Shown here: positions 11,576 through 24,709 of the stretch, one piece after another
Layout of the letters: each line of letters opens with the position of its first letter
Numbering within the stretch: the first letter of the stretch is position 1
Assembly: GCA_019916065.1 (NCBI GenBank)
Contig: CM034234.1
Coordinates: forward strand, 878,963 to 942,962
Direction of reading: 5' to 3'
DNA length: 64,000 bases
Source: Vitellaria paradoxa
Lineage: Eukaryota; Streptophyta; Magnoliopsida; Ericales; Sapotaceae
Notes under the pieces: generated by a model
Databases searched by the model: none
The model's input: only the letters and a program-made list of their open reading frames with translations
What the model was told of the DNA's origin: nothing
Made by a program: the position numbers and the translations under genes

Positions 11576-12839
11576 TGGGTCCAATCCAAAATGGTACTCG
11601 TTCGAAAGATTGCCAAAAAAAAAAATTTCATACTTGGTTAATCTCTTTTTGGATTTTATATTTTTTTAATGAAATATAAAACTTTTTTAAAATTAGTAAA
11701 AGTGAGAATGTGTAAATGTATAATAGAGAATGTTAGTAATTTATAAAGATTGTTAAAGATTTGTTTTGTTTTATTTTGTTTGTTGGCATACCAAACAGTG
11801 CCTCATTAGTAAACTAAATAAAACAAGACAAACGAAGGAGAAAGGATAAATCACATTGGACTTTAATACTTTTTGGAGGGAAATTAAAAAATTGTGTGCG
11901 CGCGCATGCACACGCGAAGTGCTCAAAAGAATGAAAGGTTTTATAACTTTTGCTCCCATGTTATTGTGCATCATTTCATTTTTTTGATAAAAATCAAGTG
12001 TTTGGTAAAAATTTGTAAGGGTTAAAAAAAATTCATCAAAAAGTTAGAAAATCTTTTTAATGAAAATTAAAAAAAAAATTGATAAATTGGTTGGAGAAAT
12101 TTTGTACTCCAAAGGAAACCTATACATGGTGGAGATCAAAAGTTCGCAACACAATTGGCTCCACCTCAACAGACAGACACAGACAGGTGAATACAATTAA
12201 AGCTTAATACGCAAAGTTAGATTTCTTCATGTTGCTGAATTCAAACAGTAGAGAGGATGTAACATCAGATGGGCTAAGAGTGCAAGGACAAAAAAATAAT
12301 AATAAGAAGAAGAAGTCATTCTCAAGTAGAAAGTAGTACTGTAATATAATTCCTTCCGTTCAAAGGTTTTTGCTGGTCCCTTTTAATTGAACAAGCAAGG
12401 CCCACTTAATAAGATATAATCCACAGATATGATAGGGGGAAAATGCTGAGTATACAAATCATTCAAAGCTAGCAGTCACCTTTTGTGGCCATATAATTTA
12501 AATTAATATATAAATCACTTTTCCTTATTTAATATATATATATATATATATCCATATATATACAAAATGAGGGGGGTTGGAAATTTATACATATCAGGCT
12601 CGTCCCATCCAAACTTTTACAATTCACATTTAAGATATTTTCTGTTTATGTTTTCAAAATTTTGTAAACTGGCAACAGAAATATGTTTGTTAAATTTGTT
12701 TATATTTTTTTATTTCTAAAAAAATAAAAACTTAAACAAAAAAACGTAAACAGAAAAAAGGTAATTTCACAATGTATTTTTTTTCTGTTACAAACATTTT
12801 GTCAATTCTAATACTTTATCTATTTTTATTACATCATGG
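11576..12839. other. Intergenic, no gene seen
   Basis: Mixed AT-rich sequence with (TA)n at about 12530-12550. A self-complementary stretch at about 12641-12755 (CTGTTTATG..AACGTAAACAG) may be the edge of a larger element that includes the AT-rich array to its right. Confidence 0.45.
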
Positions 12840-13310
12840 TAAAATAAGTTATTTTATTCAATTATTTTATTAAACTAAAATTATTTTTAATAAATAATAT
12901 AATTAAATTAATATGTAATATCTATTATTAATTTATTTCTAATAAATAATTAAATTAAATTAGTTAATTTAATTAATAAGAAATATATATTATTGAATTA
13001 TTTTTAATAAATATTATAATTTAATTATTTAATTTAATAATTAATTTAATTAATTTATTTATTTAATATGAATTATATTTTATTAAATTATTTTTAATAA
13101 ATATCGCAATTAACTTATTTAAATTATTATGAAATATATTTTATTCAATTATTTTTAAAATAATAATATAATTAAATTATAATTAATATATTTTATATTT
13201 ACTAGATTAAATGATATAATATCTATATTTATTTAATTAGTTTTAATAAATAATATAATTAAATTAAATTAATGTAAAATGTATTTATTAAATTCAATTA
13301 ATTTTTAAAA
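12840..13310. repeat. AT-only minisatellite-like array
   Basis: About 470 bp is almost purely A and T. It is made of diverged repeats of phrases such as TTATTTTTAATAAATAATAT and AATTAAATTAATATGAAATA, at irregular spacings of roughly 60-90 bp. It has no coding content. Flanking arms at 12641-12755 and 13370-13485 are rich in CATAAACA and GTTTATG motifs and may be the ends of a mobile element. Confidence 0.65.
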
Positions 13311-13784
13311 AACTAATAAAATTAAATATTTTATGAGAATAAAAATTTGTAATTATAAACAAAATTGTATTTCCAAACACAGTTTTAATTTTCATTTCAA
13401 AAAAAGAAAACCAAAACAAAAAATAAAAAACATAAACATATAAACATAAACAAAAAAATGACAGTATCACCAAACGGCCCCTAAGTAATATGCTGTCATC
13501 CCACAATAAAATTTTTGATTCTTAATCAATCTCTTTTAAAAGTGTAACTAATTAATAAATTTCATAAAACAAAAATATTATTATCACATTATTCTAATCA
13601 TAAATTTTAGTAAAAAATTATGAGGTGATTTACTTGATTCTTCTTAATTAGGCTTTAAGATTGTTAGAAATGGCAGGCCAACCAACCTTCAACCCTGAAA
13701 CGATGTTCATAGGGCACCGAATGATTGCACTAGGCTGCTTCTATTTTATGCATGACAATTCACATATTAATTATATTATGATAG

Positions 13785-13921
13785 TGTTTGGTTAGGAAAA
13801 AGATGTTCAAAAAGTATAGTAATAGTACAAAAAAATTGATGTAAAAGTGATAAATAGTAAAATTTGATTGAAAAAAAATAAAAAAAATTAGTAGATTTTG
13901 ATTGATTTTAGCCAACCAAAC
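13785..13921. repeat. MITE-like element, GTTTGGTT family
   Basis: It starts GTTTGGTTAG and ends GCCAACCAAAC, an 8-10-bp terminal inverted repeat. The interior resembles 4077-4220 and 39198-39316. Confidence 0.65.
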
Positions 13922-15041
13922 AACTCCTATATACTCAGAGGTGCCACGGCTGAGTTGCCTTTTGTGTGTTTTTCTTTTTCCTATTTACTTGGTTTGCCTA
14001 TATTCGCTTTGCTTATTAAAATTAATTGGGATTGCACATAACACAAACCTCTACCCTCGTAGTGTTACCAGTAGCTATACGTATTATCAAAACAATTGGC
14101 TCAACTTTTGAAGGAATGCCAAAGTTTTCATGGACTCTCCGATCTATATAGAAATTAGAACAGACGAACCCAAATTCGACGGAATGGCGCAGCCGGCATT
14201 TAGCCAATTGCTGGATGTTGTTCAGATTTTAAAATCTCCTGGCTTCTGCTAGAGTTTACCCTGAGTTTGATTCTTCAATAAACACAGTACAAGAGCTCGA
14301 AATGCCTTTTGTGATTCGTAAAAATTATCAACACTTTAAAATAGAGATTGCACTCCTTCATATTCATATCGAATTTACACTCCGAAGTACGCATTTGACA
14401 AGCTGCATTGTTTGTCTACTTATTTTATTTATTTTTTCTATTAGACATGAAAAAAAATACAATAAAAATGCTGCGCAGGGATCAATACACGAAAATTAAA
14501 ATGTAATATCTACAACTTTTATAGGAGTCAAAATGTAAGGTTTAAAATTTTTTCAGTGGTCATTTTGTGATTTTAGTATTTATTTAAGGCCAAAATGTAG
14601 AAAATAAAAATTCTCTTTCAATAAAAAAGGATATATTTTGAAGGCATAATAAATGTCTATTTTAGAAAGGAAATGGTGTATATATCCGCACATTATTTTT
14701 ATGGCTATTGTTTTATTAGTATTATCAAATACTGAGATATTTAAATATATTTTTATAAAAAAATATTTAATTTTATTTTTATTATTTATCATTTCTCTCA
14801 CCGTATTCATATGTACTCTTATTTTTTAAAATTATTCGTCTTCATATATTTATCCATATTCATATCCATACTTGTTAATTTATTCTCAAAGGTGGAATTA
14901 ATCAACATAAATTTTATTAAAAAAAAGGCATATGACATATTTACGTCATAGCCAACGAATGAATTTATATTATCTGAATTTGCTATTATTCACAGCTCAG
15001 GAATGCAACAAACCCAAAAACATAAGAGAAGAAAAAAAAAA
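13922..15041. other. Intergenic, no gene seen
   Basis: This AT-rich stretch lies downstream of the permease pseudogene. Several frames of 60-76 codons cross it, but they are low-complexity or overlap each other on opposite strands, so I do not call them. Confidence 0.5.
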
Positions 15042-16752
15042 TTAAACTGCAAGTGAAATATTTCCATCCTTGGCTGCACCATTGTTGTTTCCATTGCCTC
15101 CTTCCCTAACCAGATTGTTTTCCTTCAAACCTCTCTTAAATCCAAATCTTTTCAATAGGTCATACCCCCAATCCCAGAGGTGCAAAACTACGTACACGCC
15201 AATTCCACCAATTAAACCATAAGCTATGGAATAAGTCAATGGCATCAATATCATAGTCGCAAATGCAGGAATAGCATGCTTCTTACCGCTCCATTCGATC
15301 TCCACCACAGATCTCATCATCAAAACTCCGACCAAAATCATCGGCGGTCCAACCGCCCACGGAGGAAACGAAGCCAGCAATGAAGTAAAGAAAAACGCCA
15401 TGAAAAAGTACCCTGCCACTGTCAAAGCCGTCAGACCAGTCCTACCGCCCTCCCGAATTCCGGTCGACGACTCAAGAAAAGTGGTGACCGACGACGTAGC
15501 AAGCAACGATCCAATCACAATGGAGGTAGAGTCGGACATGAATGCGAAATATTGACCCTCATATTCACCACTACTTTCATTGATGAACCCCGCCAACCGT
15601 GCCATGGAATGTAAGGTGCCGGTGGTGTCTAGTATGTTGACGTAAAAAAATGTGATCGAAGCCACCCAAAGTCCCCTTTGTTCATGCCCTCAAAGCTAAA
15701 TGCCCCTTCCGTTGTTTTAACTGCATGCATATCGACCTTGTGAAGTATTGGAAGGCTAATTAAATTACCCAAATCAGAGTCAGGAAACATTGTTGCAGGG
15801 GTGCGTCGAAACCATGAGCCCACTGTTACAAAGACTATACCATATATCATGGCTCCTTTAATGTTTTTGGCTGGGCAATATGCAATTATGACAAAACCCA
15901 CAACTCCTACCCAAAATGTTGGACTTTCCATTTTTCCATCCAAACACAATAGGTTATCAGATATTGGTTCACCCTGTAACAGAATTGGTGTAATGTTAGC
16001 CCCTGTCCCTATCACAACAGCGGCTAATGCTGTTCAAGAAGATCTCGGGCAAGCTCCGAGTGTTACTAGGGTTGATGGGCTGAACCCGATTAGCCCTATC
16101 CCTTGCCTGTTTTGTAGCCCAATGAAAGCCAGGAATAGGCCTATCCCTGCCGAGGATGAGACCCAAACCTGTTTAGGGATGAGTTTAGCCAGTTTTGCCC
16201 CTAGCGCAATTGCTGAAATAACCAAAAAGACCCCACCTTCTCAGAAATGGCTGCTAAGGCACTCTCGTAGGGTATATTACCCGACCACTGTGTATGCGAA
16301 GTAGGCGTTTGTGCCCATTCCGGGGGCAAGGGCTTGAGGGAGGTTTGCGAAGGTGCCCATGATGAGACAGCCGATGAGGAAGGCGGCTATGGTGGCGACG
16401 ATGAGGTCTCTGCGCGTTGTGGTTAAGCAGTCGGAGTAGCCCTGGTTGATGGGTGGGAATTTGCAGGAGTCAGTGGGTTGGATGAGTTGGGTACAGTTCG
16501 GGTCGGCGCAGATTTGGTGCAGTTGGCAACGGAGCAGGTGCCGCTGGAATCAGTTAAGATGCTGGCGTTGACAGCCAGGATATAGGCCATTGTCAGGAAG
16601 GTGGCCGTGCCGGCACGGAGCTCCGTCATGAAGGTGGTGTTTCGGTCGGTGAGCTTGAATCGCTTGCCGACTCTGCTGGCGGCGACGTACGAGTTCAGGC
16701 CGCTGGAGAGGGAGGGCTTACGGGATGGAGATGGGTACTGTGGAGTCGCCAT
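15042..16752 (-). pseudogene. AZG1: Adenine/guanine permease (AZG1-like), broken copy
   Basis: The parent family moves adenine, guanine and, in plants, cytokinin-type purines into cells through a multi-pass membrane protein of about 550-580 residues. Nearly the whole length is visible on the minus strand, but in three frames. The N-terminus is at 16752-16520 ([37 protein letters not shown]). A middle part at about 16530-15660 includes [33 protein letters not shown] and MESPTFWVGVVGFVIIAYC. The C-terminus is at 15665-15042 ([46 protein letters not shown]). Lesions include a single-base frameshift near 16525, loss of about ten bases just after YTVVG with stops near 16280 and 16246, a TGA near 16036, and loss of one T in a TTTTGG run near 15660. 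The family gene has no intron in Arabidopsis, consistent with this layout. The last 200 codons are uninterrupted, so inactivation looks fairly recent. Sequencing error could explain single-base gaps but not the ten-base loss plus stops. Confidence 0.93.
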
Positions 16753-17898
16753 TGACGGTAACCAAACAGTTTAATTTTTGTGTTTGTGGTCATGGGTCTA
16801 TATCTTTTAAATATATTCAAAGAGATGGAGATAGAGAGGGACAGACAGAGGGGAGAAAAGCTAATTATGCTGACTTTTGGCTTCGTTATGCATACGAATT
16901 CCAATAGGTTTTGTTACCTTACAGCCGATGGTTTCTATGGAATATGACGAAAAAGTATAGGCCACTTTGAAGTGTTTTTTGTCCTAGGATTCCTCGTTAT
17001 TTATTTTTTCAATTAATAAATGTACAGTCAAGTTTAATGCAAGAAGATGATGATAACGATGATGATGATGAATTTAGAATATTAAAGATGGATAGTATTA
17101 AAATGAAAGTTAATCTCATTTTTTTATGATTTAGAGTGTTTAGATTAATTTGCGTGTATTATTTTTAAAGTTAACAACCAGATAAATTTTTAATGATTCT
17201 GAGGAAACTCGAATTATTTTTTTATTTTGTTATTAATATTGAAATCATGAAAATAATATAAAACTCTGATTACTTATTTTAAATAAATATGATGTAATAA
17301 ATAAATGTTTAAAAAAATTATATCTTTTAAAGAGGCAAAAGACATACCAAAAGAGTTATTAAGTAAACTTTGGAGTAAATTTTTAGATTTTTTTATTTTT
17401 TTATTTTTGTGCTATTATTAACAGGTGATTAATTAAATTAAGTATTGATGATTAAAGTAACTAGACTACCAAAATTTTACACTCTATTTGAGAAAAATAG
17501 TGATTTTAATTAAAATTTGTAGATTTAATGAAAAAAAAACTATGTAGGGGGTGATATTCGTAATATTCTTAATTTGTCTAATATGATCTTTCACCTTTAA
17601 ACATTGCTCGACTTTTATCGGAATAACCAATCTGAAAGTCCATAAAACTAAAAGGATTGATTTTTTTATATTATTTTTATTTATTTTTTTTGGTGAAAAT
17701 GGTCAAAATGCATAGTTGGATAGGGTTGGCAGATATATAGGACCTTTTCGATGAAACAAAATGGGAATTACTTAGCGTTGACCAGGATATATGGGCTGAT
17801 GTATTCTCTAATTTGGCAGGTACGGTGTTTACATTATATGTATGGTCGGTCTTTATTGGTATACTAATTTCATTATTTATTATAAATATTATCATATT
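16753..17898. other. Former permease 5' region, then intergenic
   Basis: This lies upstream of the AZG1-like pseudogene start and may hold its old promoter. A short GAT/GAC-rich run lies at 17047-17070. No other gene is supported. Confidence 0.45.
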
Positions 17899-18257
17899 TT
17901 TTTAAATATTAATTTAATGTCTTTTATATAAACGTATTCAAAAAAGAATATGGAAAGAGTGAGAGAAAAAGAAAAATAATCCTGACATTTAGCAAATTCA
18001 ACAGTTGAAAATATTTCAAATTCAAAATTTTAAATTTTATTATTGTATAAATGACAACTGGTGTAAAAGTGTATGTTACATTTTTGAAAATATTAATTTA
18101 AAATCTTTTATATAAAAAGTATTAAAAAAATATAGGAAGAGTGAGAGAAAAAATAATTCTTGCCATTTAACAAATTCAACAGTTGAAAATATCTCAAATT
18201 TAAAATTTAAAATTTTCTTATTATATAAATGACATATAGTGTAAAAGTGTATGTATT
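17899..18257. repeat. Two-copy tandem duplication, unit about 180 bp
   Basis: Unit 1 (about 17899-18080) and unit 2 (about 18081-18257) share AAATATTAATTTAA, CTTTTATATAAA, GAGTGAGAGAAAAA, AAATTCAACAGTTGAAAATAT and TGTAAAAGTGTATGT in the same order. They differ by scattered substitutions and small indels. Non-coding. Confidence 0.8.
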
Positions 18258-18479
18258 TAAATTTTAAGTTTTAAGTACTTTAAAATTGAAATTTTAATTT
18301 AAATGTTTATTTTTTAATAAAATTTTTAAAATTTTAAAATTTAAATATATTTTTTAAATAACAAAATATAGTTGACTTTATCTAATAGGTATCCATACAT
18401 TATTTAATAATAATAGATAATGTAAGTAAAATACTATATATATATATATATAATATGTATATATAACTTTATAAAATAT

Positions 18480-18516
<37 letters not shown>

Positions 18517-19640
18517 TTAAATTTTAAATTTCAAATTCAAATAATATTTTTTATTATATAAATTTATAATAAGTGATGATGTGACGAAATTTTAGTGGTG
18601 ACCGAAATAAATGTCAAGTTAAATGATGTATTTTATTATATAAATATATATGGCAGCAAAGAGTTTGGTTAATTTTGTCATTAATTTTATGCAAGACAGA
18701 AAAAATAAACAAGTAAATACCAAACTTGTTATTACTTCTAGGATCTTAATTTATTAACTCTTCCATACATGCCCTTGAGATATTTTTGTTTCAGCTAACC
18801 CTTGCATTTTGGCTCTAGCTAACTATTCGTGTTTGACGGCATTAACAATATTCATCAATTTGTGTTACACACACACACACACCCCATTACATAAAGGGAT
18901 GCTTAAAACTAATTTCAATTTTAAAATTAATTTAGTAAAGCCCTTTTTTATCTTTCAAAATTAACCTTTAAAGATAAAATATATGATTATCTTGTACTAT
19001 TTTTTCTATTATAACTAATTTTTATAATATTTTCTATTTTAGAAATTAAATTTTCATATCATTTAAATAATTGGTTATTTCGATTGTATGTGGTTAACAT
19101 TATACACACACGCAAAAGAAGAAATTCATTCCACTACTCCAAATCTTATCATATAAGAAGTTAGTGGCTTACAGTCGGAGGCAAGCATTTCATTTAAAAA
19201 AAAAAAAAATTATAAGAGAATTTGTATGTACCACCAGAGTGATAGACCTATTTGTTAAATAATATACAGATATTACACCCAAGACAAACAATATTTTCAT
19301 GAGGTAAGTTTCTTCACTATAACTATATGTGCCAATATAATTTATTTATTTTTTGGTTACTGCTTGTCGTTCCACAATGTGGATTTATACCTCAAGTATA
19401 AGGTGATCAGTTGTAGGAATTTAAATTTGTAAACGGTGAAGTATCAATCGTACTTACAGGGAGAGGCGTAGTAAACTCACAATTCTTCTTCTCTTATTTA
19501 ATAGATGTCACACATTAAAAATGAAGCAAAATTATTTTGAATTTTGAAAATGAAATTTATGATGGAAAGTTTAATGAAACTAAAAATAAAAGAAACTTTG
19601 ATCAAATCAATTCAAATAGTGATTTCTATGAATTTTCAAG
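18258..19640. other. Intergenic with TA microsatellites
   Basis: (TA)n tracts lie at about 18433-18452 and 18485-18511, and (CA)n at about 18870-18881. No gene seen. Confidence 0.5.
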
Positions 19641-20225
19641 GAGAACAATGACTAGTCAATTTGGTTGTAAAATTAAGTTCACTTAGTTGAATCACTAGAT
19701 CAAACACTTGGAGTACAATAATCCATGTAAAATACATGAGAGTTCTAGGTGGCAATCCACATGCAAAATTCTTAAGATCCGGTATGAAAATTCCAACTAA
19801 GTAAGTCACATATAATGTACATGAAGTATACAATCACAAGAATTAATCAATAAATATCAACTAGTGATTTCAAAAGATCCAAATAAACTAATCATCATTC
19901 ATTACAAATCCAAAGAAAATTAAATATTGAAGCACAATTAAGAACAATAATTGATAAGTTTGGTGAGAAAGTTATGTTCATCTAATTGGAAACTCAAATT
20001 AAACACTTAAGAGTACATAATCTATAGAGAGTACATGCAAATTCTGAATTAGTAATTCACATACAAATCCTTCAAGAAAGTGCATGAAAATTCTAATTAG
20101 CAACTCACATATAAACGACATAAACTATACAAACAAGCTTGATCTAGAATTCTCAATAGATGATTTCAATAGATCCAAACAAATCAACTATTATTTAAAG
20201 ATGGTTCTCAAGAAAATTTAAACAT
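19641..20225. repeat. Diverged tandem pair, unit about 290-300 bp
   Basis: Two consecutive stretches (about 19641-19930 and 19931-20225) share an ordered set of phrases: aagtTcacttagttGaa / atgTtcatctaattGga, caaacacttggagtacaataatc / taaacacttaagagtacataatc, and 'tgatttcaAaagatccaaa'. Divergence is high. I recognise no coding sequence. Confidence 0.55.
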
Positions 20226-20550
20226 TAAAAATCAAAGTACCTTGAAAATCCATATACATCACATACTCTCTTTGATTTGAATCAAAGCAAGAGAACTACT
20301 CAACCATAGATGAAGAGAAACTTGAACTTGAATTGAAAGTTGACATGTTTATAAGAGAAATTGAAAAAGAAAATAAAATTTTCTCCCCTCCTAAACAAGA
20401 TCTAAACTATCTCTCCACACAAATGTATATAAGTCTGTAATCCCTCAATATCTCAAGTATTCTTCTCTTTATATAGTACAAACTAATCAATTCAAATGAC
20501 CAAAAAGCCCTCAAGTCTAATGAAAAATTACAAAATTTCTATAAAAACTC

Positions 20551-20890
20551 GCATGGTTTAAACAAGGGTTCGCACCATGCTTCATAGCCAAATTTTTGAA
20601 ATTCTGAAGTTGCTTGCTTTTGTGGTTTGAACAAGGGTACTAACAAGGTATGGTTCAAACTTTTGTTCGTACCATATCTTGATACTTAGCAAAATTCTTG
20701 AAATTTTGAAACAACACCTCTCTGTTGTTCAAACAAGGGTGCGAACGAGGCATGGTTCAAACCCTTATTCGGACCGTTTTTCATGCCTTAGAAAAATTTC
20801 ACACGTTGAAGTTAAGTAGTCTTCTGTTATTCAAACAAGGGTGCGAACGAGGCATGGTTCAAACCCTTGTTCGCACCATTTCATGCTTTA
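20551..20890. repeat. Repeat array with CAAGGGTGCGAAC motifs, last two units 102 bp apart
   Basis: Phrases like TTCAAACAAGGGTGCGAAC occur at about 20557, 20624, 20727 and 20829. In the last three units each is followed by its rough inverse (GTTCAAACCCTTGTTCGCACC), so every unit can fold into a hairpin. The last two units are nearly identical over 60 bp. A 114-codon frame across it (20725-21069) is made of the repeat and is unlikely to be a gene. Confidence 0.8.
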
Positions 20891-21482
20891 GGCATCTTTC
20901 CAAGTTTTTGGTGTTCAACTCTTCTCTTGTTTGGAACTTGATCCTCACCAAAACTTCAATACTTTATTTCTTTGACCTTTTAGGCTCTTTTTCCGACAAG
21001 TTTGAGAAAATCTTCATGAAAATAGTACAAACTCATAATATTATCATTTTATTCTTAAAATCTAGGTAACAATACTCATTTTGGGTAGCTTGATTGTATG
21101 TTTTACCATACAATCAGTTACTATCAACTTGATGGTACTCAAAAAAATTGAATTGATAAATCAAATCAAGAAATTCATTTATATTAATTAATTATACAAC
21201 TAATATCTAATATTACAATCCAAACCTTAATCTCGAAATGAAAAGTATAGGAATATAAAACCTAATAAACTAATAAATAATCTCAAAAAATTGTCTAACC
21301 AATGTTAAATCACAATAATAAACCATTAAGTCTTGCTAATAGTTCTAATAAAACCATATAATAAATATAACACTAGTTATAGTACTAGCAAGCACTTGTC
21401 TATAATTTCTATAGTAATATATACAATAATAAAACATAACTAAAGTGTTGCTTTTTGGACAACTGCAACATATTATAGCGCT
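20891..21482. other. Intergenic, no gene seen
   Basis: AT-rich sequence without a supportable coding region or further repeat structure. Confidence 0.5.
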
Positions 21483-21623
21483 GTTTGGAGTTAAAAAAAA
21501 TACAACTCTACAAATTTCTACTAACATAAATTATGAGACTGTAAAATTTAAATTTTTTACTCATTTTACAAAGCACGAGACATTAACTTTTATAAATTTA
21601 TACAAATTTATACAACTCCACAC
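21483..21623. repeat. MITE-like element, GTTTGGAGTT family
   Basis: It starts GTTTGGAGTT and ends AACTCCACAC, a 10-bp inverted repeat with one or two mismatches. The interior shares ACGAGACATTAACTTTTA with the intron copy at 27853-27988. Confidence 0.75.
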
Positions 21624-24080
21624 ACACCTATGTCTCTTTGGCTAATCAACATAACTCACATAACAAGAACTTAAATTATTAGTGATAAGTCATAAATGTG
21701 TTACAATCTAAAATAATTATACAAATCATAAACTAAAGTCTAAAAAATCTACAACCTGGGCCATACAAATATACATAGGGAGGTGGTATACAATCTGTAG
21801 GTTCAATATGTAGTCTAATTTAAGCATGAGGTGACCTTTTCCTGCTCTAAGTATTGTAATCCAAGATCCACTTTAACTTTTACAACTTTAACAATTTTGC
21901 TTCTTTGAAGCTCACACAAACATCCCATAAAAATACCTTGTACTAGATTGACTACTTCCTCCCCCCAGAGAGTCACCATAATAAAATACATGTGTGAACA
22001 CAAAAACCTAGTAAGTATAAATGATGTATTCTTATATCGGTATACAATCATTTTGTCAATAAATATTAGTCAATAGCCAAACTTAAAATCTTTTGGGCCC
22101 AAGTAGCCTAGATATCCCTACATAAGAATCAAGTCAACGTGGTTCTAAACAGTTAATCCATTTTTTGAAAGACATAATATGCCGATTTACCAACCTGAAT
22201 CATATACCTCAATCTCAATATATATAATATACCTCAATCATGTGTAATATAAATATATATATATATATATGCAATAATGTTCACAAGATATCAATTCATT
22301 GGTGTAAAGATATAATTATCTCAAAAGCATATATAATATCTAAGAAATACACAATCCAGGAGGCATACATTTCTTAATTACATTTCTGTCAACATAATAA
22401 GGTAAACACCATAAAAGTCATTCTCACATTTCATACAATAACAAATTCTCATTCGGTTATAATGATAGAACAAATTCTTGGGCTTATATAAAAATTAACA
22501 CAGTTAAGGTTTTGAAATATTTCAACAAAAGTTGATAATTTAGAAGCCACTTTTGTTCCAAATACAATATTAAAGGGGTCGAGAATTAATTGAAAAAATT
22601 ATTATTAAAAATTTTATAAAATTTGGTAAACATCCCTCGGTCATTCGAAATGAAATAGGCTGATGAGATTAATACTCCACTCAAACCCATTGAATCATTT
22701 GAAAAGAACTTATCCGTTCAAACAAAATGCACCAGAAAATAAAATATCAATTTGTTTCATACCATAACAAAATCATAAATCAACCCTTAAGCCAAATCAG
22801 GGTCCAAATTAACTTAATAACAATGCATACATGTTTTTAATGCATTAAAACACATAAATCTTTCTTTAAATATCTATAAATTACGTAAATCCAAAAAATC
22901 TTAACCCAGCTCAACGCTTGTTAAGTGAAAATAACTATAGATTTCATTTCACTTAAGAAAAGGGATCATAAAAGCTATATATTAGATTGATATCCCCTGT
23001 TGTCCCCCTCGAAGGAGTTGGATCGTATAATCATGGTCAAGTCTTTACTCAATTCCTTTTGGAATGGGAGACTTAGAAAGCTCGCTTCTTTAGTTACCTA
23101 GGGGGGAAATAAAAAATTGTTACTTCTTATATTAATAGTAAGGGTATAAAAGTAATTTACAGTATTGAAATAGGTCAAAAGTTACTTTTTAGATAGAAAA
23201 TCTAATAAAAGGGGTGTAAGTAAATGTAATAGAAATTTTATAAAATTTAAGTGCATATTTATGAAACCTGTAAGGTCCAAGTATACAAAGAAGCCGTTTG
23301 GAGTGTAAAAAAAGTTCAAAAGTTAACAAAAGTGAAATTTTTTGGAATTTGGAGTATAAAAAGTTGTTTTAAAATGATGATTGGATATTTGTATTTGATT
23401 TGTTATAAAGCTGTTAAAAATTATATAAAATGACACGTGACAAAATTTTAGTAGAAAATCTTAAAAGCTTTTGGAGTTTTGTTAAAATTTTTTGGTACAA
23501 ATGTCAGTCAAATTTTTTAAAAAATTTATCAAAATCTGTGAAATCCTTTATAATGGTTTATTCCAACGATTTTAACAAATTTTTTTGAAAAGGTTAAAAT
23601 GTTTTAGAATTTAAAAAAGTTGAAACTTTTGAAATTTTTTAGACTTCTTTGAACTTATTTGGAGCTCCTGACAGCCCTAAAATTGAAACCATAAAGAGTA
23701 TAAGTAAAATAAATTATAATTTAAGATTTACAAACTTTGGTCAAAATTTTACACAGTAAACATACACTCAGTGAAATAATTCACTTCTAACGAGTTGAGC
23801 AACAGAATAAATATTAATGAAGACTTGTGTTATTATTTTTTTCCTTAATTGTTTTTTAAGGGCAAATTGAAAATTTAAAAACATTTAAATGTCAATTGAG
23901 AATAATGACTAATTTGTTACAAATTTTTTTGAAATAAAACAGGGTAATGTATTATTCTCAAATGTTAAGGGAGGTGAAAATAATTTGTCCTAAAATTTAT
24001 TGCCACCGGAAAAACCAAGCGTCCAACTCCATTTCTTCAAACCCAACCGGACCGTCCCTCAACCCGGTCCAAATCACTCT
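21624..24080. other. Intergenic, AT-rich, upstream of the NST1-like gene
   Basis: No gene seen. (TA)n lies at about 22252-22270. Around 23290-23660 there is a GTTTGGAGTGTAAAAA-containing stretch with partly inverted phrases (AAATTTTTTAGACTTC..), probably another worn-out foldback element. Confidence 0.45.
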
Positions 24081-24709
24081 CACGGCTCAAAGATTTACTA
24101 TATGTATACCGATCTTGACATCGCCTCATTTTCTTCTTCATGTTTCTTCTGTCTCTTATCCTTTTATTTATGTTTCTCTCTCATCAAATCATCACCATCA
24201 TCATCTTCATCGTCCTTGTCACAGCTTCTCCGCTGGTAAAGCGAGCCAACCGTAGCAACGACCGTCGTTTCTTAGCGGACCCTGCTACCACAACCACCAT
24301 TTTTGTATCGGCCGACGGCACCGCTGAATCTATGATATTACGGTCAATGGACGTCCAATCCGTAAGTCCTTATTCCCATTCGATTGTTTATTCCTTTCGT
24401 CTTCACTAGGTTTCGGAGCTCCCTCAAACGACAGCGTTTCCGAAACCAAAACCAATCGCTCTAACCGAGCTCATTATTTTGATTGACCTTGGATTTTCTT
24501 GGCTTTGAAAACCTAGGTTGTATTACGCACCTCGCGCTGTTAGGGTTTGGAGGGGTTGTATTTGTTGAAATTCGATTTGGGGAAGTGCGTAGGGTTAGGG
24601 TTTTTCGTTTTATTGGAGATTGCAGAGCTGTGATTGATTGATTTGATTTTTAGGGTTTGTAATTTCGATCCATTTCGATACGGGGAAGATAGGTGTGGGT
24701 TAGAGGATA
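24081..24709 (+). promoter_or_regulatory. 5' leader of the NST1-like gene with a probable UTR intron
   Basis: A strong donor, CC|GTAAGT, lies at 24361/24362, and pyrimidine-rich acceptors follow near 24625 (TTGCAG) and 24653 (TTTTTAG). A leader intron of roughly 260-290 bp is therefore likely. An ATG at 24140 opens a frame with a hydrophobic start that could act as an upstream ORF. The main ATG at 24710 is preceded by an in-frame TAG nine bases upstream, which excludes a longer N-terminus in that frame. Confidence 0.6.

Noticed and set aside
20725..21069. 114-codon frame with CERGMVQTL repeats
   Set aside because: It is produced by the 102-bp tandem repeat and has no independent coding evidence.
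24140..24409. Hydrophobic 89-codon frame as a separate gene
   Set aside because: It spans the predicted 5'-UTR splice donor of the NST1-like gene, so at most it is an upstream ORF in that leader.
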